From assembly GCA_020064725.1 (NCBI GenBank), contig JAGTWJ010000001.1, positions 930,001 to 994,000 of the forward strand: 64,000 bases of DNA, given 5' to 3'. The notes below the pieces were generated by a model. It saw only the letters and a list, made by a program, of their open reading frames with translations. It was not told the origin of the DNA and searched no databases. The first letter of the stretch is position 1. The number at the start of each line of letters is the position of its first letter. Source of the DNA: Drechslerella dactyloides (Eukaryota > Ascomycota > Orbiliomycetes > Orbiliales > Orbiliaceae). Made by a program: the position numbers and the translations under genes. Of this stretch, positions 1 through 10,228 are shown piece after piece.

Positions 1-120
1 CTACACTAACATGATCTCGTAATCGCTACAGACTACCCGAAAGACCAATTTCTACATGCTGCGATTTTATAAATAGTGGTCGCTCCGTTCAGTTAGCTGT
101 GATCTAAACCCCCAGAAATT

Positions 121-882
121 TTAATCAGCTAGCTCTGCCTCAATCACAGTGTCGATTCCTCTTGCGTCCTTTCACATATGGGTGACTTTGAATCCAGCCT
201 GCGTCAGCAGGTTCCATGCAGCTTCCGTCCTATCGACTGCGGAAAGGCAGCCATAATGAGTAGATCTTGCATTGCTTGCTCGATACTCGGTGCAGCGATT
301 GATATTGTTACTTCAAGTGAAGCCTTTATCTCTCCTGAACCCACAAACGGTCCAGTCTGTAGCCCGCGAAGTCGAACTTACCCACTTTGAATTGTAAGGG
401 CCAACTTTCTGTCTGCCATGCTAAGAGAGAACGCAGTCGCTTTGTAGTGATCCGCCCCAATCTCTTCAATAACCTTCCGTCCAACCATGAGACGGAGAAT
501 ACGACCTTGAATCAACTTGTTCAGCACCCCAATCCGCAAATATTTTATGTATTCAAGGACCATAAGCGGCAAGATATAGTACACTTACGAAGGAGATTCG
601 GCTCGTAGTCCTTTTTACATAGCTTCAGTAAATCGTCAAGTGACTTTTGCCTCCACCAGCTGACTCCCAGGCTTCCCAGAGACCTAGGTCGGTGCCTAAA
701 TGAAGCAGGCAAGGACCAAAGGTTCGAAGAGAATCATATTAAACACCTGTTCAAAGGGTATTTGTAGCTTATCGAGAGCCTGGCGCTGGGCATCAATGGT
801 TTGTCTACGAGCCTGAAAACTCAGAACGGGCGAGATCTTATTGATGGAATCGATGATAGCTTTTAATGGCACGAGAGCTCAT
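121..882 (-). pseudogene. O-methyltransferase relic (methyltransf_2 type)
   Basis: Read on the minus strand, the pieces match the plant/fungal O-methyltransferase pattern in order. First comes a helical N-terminal segment (…FEQVFNMILFEPLVLAC, then after a frame change LHLGTDLGLWEAWE). Next is the winged-helix dimerisation segment (ILRLMVGRKVIEEIG…YKATAFS). The C-terminal strand follows (RTEAAWNLLTQAGFKV…DTVIEAEL, stop at 121-123). The frame changes several times. The usual Trp before the last strand is replaced by TGA, a G-to-A change. The possible start ATG at 880-882 is one base out of frame. The SAM-binding core is missing, so the piece is about 760 bp where a whole gene would be about 1.2 kb. 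It is a dead tailoring-enzyme gene. Family assignment is by recalled motif pattern only. Confidence 0.6.
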
Positions 883-958
883 TTTCGCGATAGTACATTG
901 GCGGATATGGGCTTAAAAGCGATAATTGTGGCTATATATTGCTATTGCTACTAGCTGA

Positions 959-1662
959 GGTTATCGCGCGCAAAAGTAGTCAGAAGTATAAACATGTTTT
1001 GCACACGCATATATTTGGCCTTTTAGCAGCTGAGTCGGAGCCGAGCCGGCCAACTGGTGTCCAAGCGAATACCTCTAAAAGCAGTGCTAAAACAGGTACC
1101 TAGGTTGTATACCTCTAAACTTTTATAAATAGCTATTCTAGCTATTATAGAGACTTTTGTAAAGGTTTCAGCTGCTTTTAACTAGTTTTTCTACAGTAGT
1201 CGTGAGGTCTAGCTGTCGACGCCCTGCTTAGAGGAATTGTTGGTGTAACAACACGCTAAGCACAAAGCGCAGACCTGGGTGGGGCACCAGCAAGGCCCCG
1301 GCAAGGCCCCACCCAGCGCCTCAGAGCCCAAGCAGCCAGCGCCTCAGCAGCCAGCAGCTCCGGCTGGGCAAGACATGCTCAGCAGCCACGCTCTATAAAC
1401 CTCACGACTATAGCAGAAAAACTGGTTAAAAACAGCTGAAACTCTTACAAAAAATATCTATAATAGCTATTCTAGCTACCCATAGAATCTTAGAGGTATA
1501 CAATTTGTTTTAGCACTGCTTTTAGAGGTATTCGCCAGCACCTGGCTGGCCGGGCCCTGGCTGGAGGCCTAGCTCGCTTGGCTACCAAAGTGCGAAAAAA
1601 ACATAATTATATGTGTGCGCAAAACGCACATTCATGCTTCCGATAACTTTTGCGCGTGATAG
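959..1662. mobile_element. Foldback/MITE-like element with long inverted arms
   Basis: Two arms of about 260 bp are imperfect reverse complements. The outer ends read TTATCGCGCGCAAAAG (from 961) and CTTTTGCGCGTGATA (to about 1662). The inner halves share GCGAATACCTCTAAAAGCAG, the TAGCTATTCTAGCTA region and the AGTCGTGAGG end. The centre (about 1215-1385) is GC-rich with several short palindromes. No coding frame is seen inside. The structure is that of a non-autonomous terminal-inverted-repeat or foldback transposon. The target-site duplication could not be fixed by eye. Confidence 0.65.
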
Positions 1663-4115
1663 TGGCTCTTCGTTTGACAGTTTGCTTATAGACCTAAATT
1701 AAGGATAAGAGATGGGAAGAGGGAGCAGCTATTTACTCAGATAAGTATTCGAAAGTTCAGAGGCGTTGCGCGTTGTCGCTCATAAAGAATATGAACGACC
1801 ATGGCGGCACCCGCATAAGTGATCTGAGCAATCCAAGATCGAGTACGAACTCAATAGCTCACCCAACTTCGGAGGCAGCTGTATACACACCCCACTATCA
1901 GTATTGTTCCGTATATCAGAGTCCATAGTAGAGCCACAGCAATATTCAACTGCAAATATGGGCATCCAGATATCTAATCAGCTACATGCAGACGTACGTA
2001 TCCTAATATAATACCAAGCGGAACTAAAATTTACAATCGACGCAATCTCGGTGCTAGTGACTCCAAGATTCCGACCACATCAAATGCCGATAGGTACCTT
2101 CAGCGCTCTGGCCTACAGATCAATGCTTGCCTGCATTCTGACGAGGTTGAGGATGACTGAACTATACCGCAACCATTTGATTCTAAATTACTATAGCTTA
2201 AAAGGGTTAGATGAAGTCGTCGGGATAGTCTAGGTATCCGGCCTCCTTCGCTTCGTACTCAAAGATGACTCCGAATATATTCTAGCATCAGTTTACTAGC
2301 TCGTATATCAGAAAGATGCTGTAACCCTGGTGCTGTATGAACTAGCACTTCAATATTGCTCCCGTGAAATTCGGCCCTCTGAATTCGCTTGGTAGCGGCC
2401 AGGCGCCGTTAGGCATTGTTATATAGTATAGTCCGTAATAGTAAAATATAGACCATCTCACTGCAACAACCCAAGGCGGGTATGGGGGAAATTCAATATA
2501 GGCACTCTCTTAGGAATCATCAATGCATAATTAAGTTTACACTATAGCAGGTTCTGGCATACATAATTGGTATTCCACAAGCTTAGCTTAGGTATCTCTT
2601 ACCTTTAGCATATTAGTACTACACATCTGCATATCCGTCTCTATTGACTGGATACACGAGAGTACTTCTATACTTAGTTAGTGGTTTGTGTTAACTATCC
2701 GGAAAGGGTTTCGATCGAGGCTTTATCCACGAGCTACCTAAAAGCCGTTTCTGCGGTCTTCTCCCCGCTTATAAATACCTCCTGGGTATACATGCAAATT
2801 GGACTGCAATTCGTGACGTAAGGTGTAGGACAAAGTAGTACCACACCGAAAAAGGATTCGATTGAATCGGGATACCCTCTTGCTTGCTAGGTATTGTTAA
2901 ATATCATGCTAAGATTTATCAAGTGCTATTTACTCATCTAGAATGCTTAAGCGTGTTAATTTCAGGATTTAGAAAACTACACGGCATACACCTACAACGA
3001 ACTATTTGGGTATGGCCTGCGAGACCAATCCCAGACGAATGGGGCACAAGCCTGGATAAGTCCCATACTAAAAGGGGATACCACCGTTACTTTTCGGTTT
3101 GCAGATCCGGTAGCTAACTGCTTGTTGCGCGCGTATTCGCCTCATGCGATTACATAATAGTTCCACTTTGCTAGCTAGTGTTCCCTACATACTGGAAAGC
3201 GTCAATGATGTGACAGTGAAAGCTAAACCAAAATTGGGTCAGATGCATAAATAAGCGGAGGATGTATCCGGCTGGGTGGTGAGCTACCCTAACGGTAGCG
3301 TATGATTGCCTGGGGCTCAGAATTGAGACGGTGTTGAAACACAAATGGGCTATCAATATATTATTGTTATAGAGAAATCGAAGTCCGCATTTATCCCGTC
3401 AGGGTTGCTTCCATGATGTCTGAGGCCAGGACTTAGATGCTATAGCGCGTCTCTATATACTCGATACTCGATATGACGAATATTTGCAAGCATTTATAAC
3501 GCAGCTGATGGAACATCGCCCGGATCCCGGATCCCGATAAATCCTTACCCTACTTTAACGCCATAGACATTATATATGCTGAACAATAGTGTATAAGAAC
3601 CTTGATACCATAAGGCTATTGACTTAGACTTAGATACCTTGCATTTAAGTCCCATCTATATCTACTACTGGAATGCAAAGGCTAGCCCATTTATTTATGT
3701 TCTGCCTAGTATTACTGCTAGTCTCGCTGGTGGTTCAAAGCGATCAGATTCTAGGGCTCTAGAAATTAGTGGATATATTATTTAATGCTTATCTCTTTGG
3801 TGTAATGTCGTCAGCGAATTGGGGTTACGAGACCATATTTGTCCATTTTCTATTTTTGGATGGGTTTGTTCGACCTTATAGAATTCGGCTCTCATATCAT
3901 CCTCATAGGATAGTTCGATATGCACGCCTGTATCATGCAGCTCACATGACTCTACGATAAGAAACATACGTGGATGAAAAATCGGTTTGCTCACGACGCC
4001 CTTCTCCATCAGAACAATCCATTCACACAAGCACAAGAACCCCTAAGACCCAACAGCTGTTAATAGAATCTTCCCACGGACTAGTTCAACAAATTCTGCT
4101 TCCAAACCGCGAAAT
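1663..4115. other. AT-rich gene-free block upstream of the aldoxime dehydratase
   Basis: There is no intact gene. Short open frames have no family signature and the composition is AT- and TA-rich, as expected of old mutated repeats. A short CCCGGATCCCGGATCCCG doublet lies near 3521. The promoter of the downstream dehydratase should lie within its last few hundred bases, but I see no clear element. Confidence 0.4.
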
Positions 4116-5165
4116 ATGTCTGACCTCAACCTCGAAGAAGCAATCCCCGGGCATTTGATCACAGAGCGGACGCAACCTCTGCACGGCCCTGACAACTTTG
4201 AGCCGAAGATGGCATCCTACACCGGCAGGCTTGGCGAGGATATCAAGGGGCTTGTCGTGTTGTATTTGGGCGTTCAAGCACCTATCGGCGTAGATAAAAG
4301 GGCTGTTATCAAGAATTTGCGAGTCCATATTACAGATCCTCTGGTCGGATTTTACGATGAAGGTTTCTTCACGGATATAAACGGCTACAGCAACCATCTG
4401 ATAGCCGCATACTGGAAGAGCAAAAATGATTTCCAAAGCTGGCAAAACAAACTGCCTGTTGGATGGTGGTACGCGGGTATAACACCAGGCGGCGAAATCG
4501 GCGTTTACTGGGAGCGTTATGAACCGAGCATAGACGACACTGAAATAATCTACTCACACGACGATCGTCCGGAAGGCTGGGGCAATCTTGCTGAAAAGGT
4601 ATCGAAACCCATAAACAAGCACGGATATTGGGGCTCGGCTCAAGATCGCATCCCCCGATCCCAGACAGAAGATTTGAAGCCAACCGGCAGCTGTCAAATC
4701 ATAAACCCCGGCACAGGGTTACTGCAAGTCAAGCCTCAAGAGAACCTCGTAATTTTGCGTTCGGCCCAGGATTGGAGTGATACTTTGGACAAGGAACGAA
4801 CCTTCTACAAGAAAGGGGTCGAACCAGTCCTCATGAAAGGAATGAAGGAGATTGAAGATGGGTTGCGTCTCGGATGCTATTTCAATCGGGTGGTGACGCT
4901 CGGGGATCCTGAGAACGCTCAGCAGAAGACCTACAGTGTCAGTGCGTGGCACTCGATGGAGGAGTTGACGGCATGGGTCCAGACAGACACACACTTAGCA
5001 ATATTTAATGCTGGGATCGCGCACTATCAAAACGCAGGGCCTAGTGTTCAGTTGCGTCTCCATCATGAACAGATGGTAGTGTCGGCGCAAAAGCAGGAGT
5101 TTTATTATTTCAATTGTCACAAAGATACCGGTATGCTACGGGCGGCGAGATACAACGATAAATAA
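4116..5165 (+). CDS. Haem-containing aldoxime dehydratase (phenylacetaldoxime dehydratase family)
   Basis: Single-exon gene of 349 residues, the usual length for this family (Pfam Dehydratase_hem). The enzyme removes water from an aldoxime (R-CH=N-OH) to give a nitrile, using a ferrous haem bound directly by the substrate nitrogen. Motifs visible are GYWGSxxDRIPxSQT with Arg178, LRSAQDWSD with Ser216, THLAIF with His293 (expected proximal haem ligand) and LRLHHEQ with His316/His317 (expected distal catalytic His), then the C-terminal EFYYFNCHxxTGML block. These correspond to the Arg/Ser/His set described for bacterial OxdRE/OxdA. The start ATG follows AAAT and gives a typical N-terminus. There is no intron and no signal peptide, so it is cytosolic. 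It lies 450 bp upstream of a prephenate dehydrogenase and 5 kb upstream of an amidase, all on the same strand. Substrate is unknown; an aromatic aldoxime is inferred from context. Confidence 0.9.
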   Translation: MSDLNLEEAIPGHLITERTQPLHGPDNFEPKMASYTGRLGEDIKGLVVLYLGVQAPIGVDKRAVIKNLRVHITDPLVGFYDEGFFTDINGYSNHLIAAYWKSKNDFQSWQNKLPVGWWYAGITPGGEIGVYWERYEPSIDDTEIIYSHDDRPEGWGNLAEKVSKPINKHGYWGSAQDRIPRSQTEDLKPTGSCQIINPGTGLLQVKPQENLVILRSAQDWSDTLDKERTFYKKGVEPVLMKGMKEIEDGLRLGCYFNRVVTLGDPENAQQKTYSVSAWHSMEELTAWVQTDTHLAIFNAGIAHYQNAGPSVQLRLHHEQMVVSAQKQEFYYFNCHKDTGMLRAARYNDK

Positions 5166-5613
5166 GTGCTTCCTTAGGTCGTTGGTGGTGTCAACAAGCT
5201 TGCAGAAACAACACCTGTATTACAATTTCTTACGATCTGTTTTCGCGAATCTGAAGTTGTTCAACGTTGCCAACAAATCTAGCAGTAGCTTCATGGAAAA
5301 TTGGGGGGGGGGGGGGTTTTTTTGAAAAGATTTGAAAAAGTAAAAGTTAAAAAGCATATTTAGGTATATGCCATCGAGAAAAAATATTGAAAATGACTGA
5401 CTGAAACATAAATCTTATTATATCGCCAACCTCGATGGTGCTAGTTGCACCTAGTTCTGATAATTGGTAATATATTTTCCTGATTGAGTGCTTGGTACAC
5501 CTATCGAGTCTTTTATAAACTGCTAACGCTCTGATCGACCGCCGCCCAACCCTCACCGCAACTCAGCTTCATTACGTTCCTCCTGAAGAAGACGGACTGC
5601 CCCGCAACTGCCA
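5166..5613. other. Intergenic spacer with a G14-T7 run
   Basis: This 450-bp spacer holds a homopolymer double run (14 G at 5303-5316, then 7 T to 5323) and an AT-rich stretch. It must contain the terminator of the dehydratase and the promoter of the next gene; no specific element is recognised. Confidence 0.5.
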
Positions 5614-7422
5614 ATGATGGCTTCTCCGCAGAGCGGCTATGCACTGCCGGTCTCCCAGGCTGGTTTGATGATAGGTATCATCGGCATGGGGGACATGGGG
5701 CGGCTGTATGCGCGAAAGATCTCCGCAGCTGGATGGAAGTATGCGCCCGCCACCAAGCGTGCCCCTTCGCCGGTATCGATTGGTACTGACTAAATGGGAT
5801 TGTTCGCGCCGGAAGAGTCATCGCGTGCGACACGCCGGAAAAGTACGCGGAGTTGAAGGCTGAGTTTGAAGGTACGTGCTGCGCACATTTTGTCTCAGTG
5901 ATGCCTGCGTTTGTGCGGTCGCGATTATGGTTCGGATATAGGCTAAACTTGATGCGTGGTCGGACCTACCGTACGGTAGGCCGTCTCAACCAACTTGCAA
6001 GCTGCAGACGCCGGGAGCCTGATTACGATCGTTGAGAACGGGCACCTTGTGTCGCGGTGTAGCGACTATATTATATATAATGTCCCTGCGGAGAGCATTG
6101 ACGCTGTGGTCAAGCTCTACGGACCGTGTATGTCAGCCCTTTTTATGAGCTGACACCTCTGAGAAATAGGCTGATGGTATCACGGGATACGGATACTAGC
6201 GACGAAGATGGGGGCGATAGTGGGAGGCCAGACGAGCTGCAAGGCTCCGGAGATTGCAGCGTTCGAGGCTCATTTACCAAAGGACGTCGAGATTGTCAGC
6301 TGCCACTCGTTGCACGGGCCTAAAGTTGACTCACGGGGGCAGCCATTGGTATGTACAGCTTGTCTCTAAACTGCTGGCCCTTGGGTCGGCGGGGCGTGTA
6401 AACTTGTGGTTGAAAACAACTAACCACAGAGAATGATCCATTACAGGCTATCATATCGCATCGCGCGTCGGCGGAGAGTACAGCGCTGGTGACGCGTGTA
6501 CTAGCGTGTCTCCAATCCAAAATTGTTCATCTGTCAGCTATTGAACATGACCGCATCACAGCGGATACGCAGGCGGTAACGCATGCCGCCTTCTTAAGCA
6601 TGGGCACAGCGTGGCATGCGAACGCGCAGTTTCCCTGGGAGCTTGAGCGCTACAGCACAGGCGGCGTCGAAAACGTCAAGATCAACATCATGATGCGAAT
6701 CTACAGTAATAAATGGCACGTCTACGCAGGCCTGGCGATTCTCAACCCAGCAGCCCGCGACCAGATCCGCGCGTACGCCGACAGTGTGACCGAGCTATTC
6801 AAACTTATGATCTCTCATCAGAGGAAGGAGTTTGAGGAGCGGATAATCAAGGCGGGAGAAGCGGTGTTTGGATCTCATAAAGGCGCATGCTTACTGCTTC
6901 GAGATGAGATATTAGACCAGTATTCGCTGGCAGAGGCGCGGATACCGAGGAGCGAAAGGCGGCCGAACAGCCATCTGAGTCTACTGGCGATGGTAGATTG
7001 CTGGTGGAAGTTAGGGATCGTGCCTTATGAGCATATGATTTGCGAGACCCCGTTGTTCAGGCTCTGGCTGGGCGTGGCGGAGTACTTGTACCGTGATCGG
7101 AAAATGCTGGAGGAAGCAATCGAAACGGCGATGGAGGATGATGCGTTTCGGATGGACGATTTGGAGTTCACATTCGCTGCGAGGGTATGTACTGCTGTGG
7201 CTTCTCCGCGAGATAGTTCATGGCATGCTAACAATTGTATGTGTGAAGGGGTGGAGCGAGGTGGTGGGTTATGGAGACTTTGAAAGCTATCGGAAGCGAT
7301 TCGAAAAGGTTCAGACATATTTTGCGCCTCGGGTGGCAGAGGCGACACGACTAGGAAATGAGATGATTGCGAAGATATTTGAGAAGACGAGGGATGGTGA
7401 AACACCGGCGAAGGCTAGTTGA
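5614..7422 (+). CDS. TYR1: Prephenate dehydrogenase (NADP+), Tyr1 family
   Basis: Exons: 5614-5738, 5816-5871, 6008-6127, 6200-6348, 6447-7184 and 7249-7422. They splice to 453 residues, against 452 for yeast Tyr1. The enzyme oxidatively decarboxylates prephenate to 4-hydroxyphenylpyruvate in tyrosine synthesis. The Rossmann motif GIIGMGDMG (GMGDMG at residues 24-29) is followed by GWKVIACD, ENGHLVSR, VGGQTSCKAPEI, CHSLHGPKV and TADTQAVTHAAFLSMG, then NVKINIMMRIYSNKWHVYAGLAI and PNSHLSLLAMVD. All five introns have GT-AG ends, several with a CTAAC/CTGAC branch point (for example TACTGACTAA at 5784). All exon phases agree. It has no stops, so it is probably functional. It could be the only genomic copy or a cluster-borne paralogue feeding a tyrosine-derived pathway; the window cannot decide. 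Confidence 0.93.
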
Positions 7423-8236
7423 TATAGGGAAAGCAGATTCGTGGATACTATGCAGGATATGCAGTTAGTCCCAACAGTGGCTCTGTCGAATCTCCGAAGT
7501 TCTAGTCCATTGAACTAGAAACACAGCTCCACACAACATCCTGTACAAAACATCTAAAATTTATAAAACCGGTCGGCATCGACCGCGACCTTGATCAATT
7601 GAATTGTCAATACTCCGCAAATACTTGCTTATAAGACGCTACAAATATAAAACCTCCATCCATCCAAATTGATTGTGGTTCTTGAGGGTATTCCCTACCT
7701 TAGGATATCATCATTCGCGTGATTTTCGCCATCAATGACCATCTGACTACTTACTTACTGAAGGCATATGTATGTTGTTTTCAGCCTTCAGATACAGGGC
7801 GCATGAGGCGCTGGACAAAATGCAGCACTTATATACGTAATGTCCGTCTGTGCAATCGAAATACCATGCGATAAATTGACAGGCTAAACCGCATACTGTA
7901 TAGTTAAATAGCGATCGAGTGCGGCTGGGGCTGGGTTTGATGTTGATGCTGATCCCTTGATCCCTTGGTGACACCAAGTCGGTCGTGTCACGGTCTCGAT
8001 GCTTCTAAAAGCGTGGCAACGGGTCGGTTAGCCAGAAAATATGGAGATTTTTAGTCAGCCACGCGGTGCTTGGCGCGTACGGAAAGATCCGCGAAGATTT
8101 CCTAGAATACTTGGCTGTTCATATAAAGCTGGCTCTTGGTATCTTGGCTCCCGTAGTGATTTCTTTACTAGGAAACTTCACCGCCGCTCGTACTCTTGGC
8201 TCCCGTCGAATGCCCTTGCGCAAACTACTTCTAAAA
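7423..8236. other. Intergenic, no gene recognised
   Basis: AT-rich, no convincing frame. It separates the prephenate dehydrogenase from the small secreted-protein relic. Confidence 0.4.
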
Positions 8237-8729
8237 ATGCGGTTCTTCAAAACGCTTAACGCGCTTGCAGTCTTTGGTATCATCGGGTAAAGACATTCTC
8301 GATAACATCCTCAGTCAACAAAATTATAGGGACCAAAGGAGCTAACAGGTATGGTCTGCAATTAGGACCGCGCTTGCCTCGCCAGCGCCCTTAGGCTTCT
8401 GACCGATAATAACTATTTGCTACACTACAGTAACGACCTCCGTAACTTTTGCCGCGACAGCGACCGAGTATAAGGCATATGTTGCAGCTGTTATCCAAAT
8501 AGATTGCAAAGGGTGTGTAATAACCACCGTTACGAGCACGATTGGAGTAAGTAGATCGGCGGAATCCCAGCGATTAAAGCAGGTCCCAAATATTTGTAAA
8601 TTTGGGACCAATATTGTATTGAGTCTGTCGCAATGCTAATATTTGGTACAGAACGCAATCGCAACTGCGACCGTCACCCAGCCTTATACAGTGGTAAAAG
8701 TACCAGTGTGCAGCGGAGTCTACCCTTAA
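8237..8729 (+). pseudogene. Small secreted protein gene with one in-frame stop
   Basis: Three exons join in phase: 8237-8286, 8366-8546 and 8652-8729. Both introns have canonical ends (GTAAAG…GCTAAC…TAG and GTAAGT…GCTAAT…CAG). The predicted product is about 102 residues. It has a clear signal peptide (MRFFKTLNALAVFGII, then GTALASPAP), a Thr/Val-rich segment (TTVTTSVTFAATATEYK), a short Cys pair (DCKGC) and a C-terminus ending VVKVPVCSGVYP. This is the style of small Thr-rich fungal cell-wall or secreted proteins. The only defect is a TGA at 8400-8402, twenty-eight codons in, probably from CGA by a C-to-T change. It may be a recent pseudogene, or the stop may be read through. No family is recognised. 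Confidence 0.5.
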
Positions 8730-8894
8730 ATTGGAGACAGCGACTATTTCATTTGTTTTGATTTATTAATCTTGATACCACCTTGAGATTGGTCGCGTAG
8801 GACAAATATACATGTATTCAATAGGACGTTGTTTCGGTAAGCGAATGCCATATTCGTAACATTGTCATTGAATTAGAAAATATCTGTAATTTAT

Positions 8895-8952
8895 AAGGTT
8901 CGTCCTTCGCAGCCAAACGAAGGCGTCTGGCTTGCGAGGCAAAGGTTCGTCC
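8895..8952. mobile_element. Tiny hairpin element flanked by an 11-bp direct repeat
   Basis: An identical 11-bp repeat, AAGGTTCGTCC, lies at 8895-8905 and 8942-8952 around a 36-bp insert. Within the insert the ends CTTCGCAGCC and GGCTTGCGAGG are imperfect inverted copies. Its right half (GGCGTCTGGCTTGCGAG) also occurs at about 29496-29512, in an intron of the repeat-borne gene family. A second such element lies at 33529-33594. Confidence 0.5.
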
Positions 8953-10228
8953 ACTATTTTCTGTTTTATACTGGAAAAATGTATACGATAATAGTCTCGA
9001 TACCCGGGAATTTATCTGATACTTTCCTTGGCATACATGCTGCATGCAGCAATAGTGCAACTTGCCCGATCCGTGTTGTATAAGCCTCTCACAGTCTCGT
9101 TGCTAGGCTTTGTGGATGCCGAGACTGAGCCTCTCACTCAATCAAGCAAGTTGCTTTCTACATAAAAATGTGCAGCTTGCATATAAACTCACATTGAATG
9201 TCTGGAATACCGCCAGGATCAAATTCCGAAATTCTACCGACATCAGGCGTCTATAGCGGTAGATGTTATATAAGTATTGTATTAATTTCCTCAGAGACTA
9301 TGTCATGCGACAGATAGAGAATTCGGACCATCTAGACTTGGTTTCCTTTCCACGGTTGCACATGTAGCTGCATACCTGCATGCATAGCACCATTGGACTT
9401 CTCTCTCCCTGCCGCTGCTGACGATCCGAGTAGCAAGTCACTCGGCTCAAGTCAAGTAAGAGATCATTGTTCGATTCTGGCTCCGTGGTTACCCAGGGCG
9501 CGAGTCGATTGATTGAACGATCTCAATCATGGTTCCAGCTTACTATAAGGTACGTAAGTTACACTAGTAAAACAGGTAAGTTAATCTCGAGGCTAGACTT
9601 GCCTGCGAAATACAAACAGGGCAGTATATGCTGAAATTGCAAGTTTGCAACACTCTAGAAAATGGGTCTTGATCTCCGGTTTGACCTGCCTCAATGTCAT
9701 GTATCTAACCGCCAACCGTTTCCCCCAGACTTTTTGACCAAAGAGGCAGATTGCAACGAAAAAGGTACGTATACAGATCCCACGAACTATTTTTTCCTTT
9801 TGTCAGGCAACTGCACATTCATTCGGCCATAGCCGCCATATGTTGGTAGATACTAATTTTGCAAGAGAACATTTCGCGCAAATTTCGACCAACGAGCGTA
9901 CGACCTAACCGAGGTGTTGGGATGTTGATGTTGTCAGCATTCCAACCCCGGCTACGTACGAAGCATGATTTTGGCCGCGGCTGGCCGAGAGTCGAAATGT
10001 ATGCCTCGCCTGATGCGACGTTCTGGGGTATAAGAACGATAGCAAAGCCTGGAAGGCAGCTCTTTAGGACTATATAAAGACATCATTGGTTGGACCAACC
10101 CGTCGGGTATTTTCAGGAGTCATCAAGATAAGCCCATCTGCTCAGGCGATAAATTGTAGCCGGGAATTTTGTAAATACCAAGACTCGGTAAGCGTACAAG
10201 AAAACGTCACGTCCGCCACAGATTCACA
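8953..10228. other. Intergenic, no gene recognised
   Basis: No supported coding region. The sequence is of mixed composition with short open frames that show no family motif. The last few hundred bases should hold the amidase promoter. Confidence 0.4.

Noticed and set aside
3171..3356. Possible multicopper-oxidase C-terminal fragment on the minus strand (FHCHI within a hydrophobic stretch)
   Set aside because: Only one short motif; the residues after FHCHI do not fit and no upstream copper motifs were found.
9440..9510. Possible tRNA (GTTCGATTC box)
   Set aside because: No matching A box and no acceptor-stem pairing could be found.
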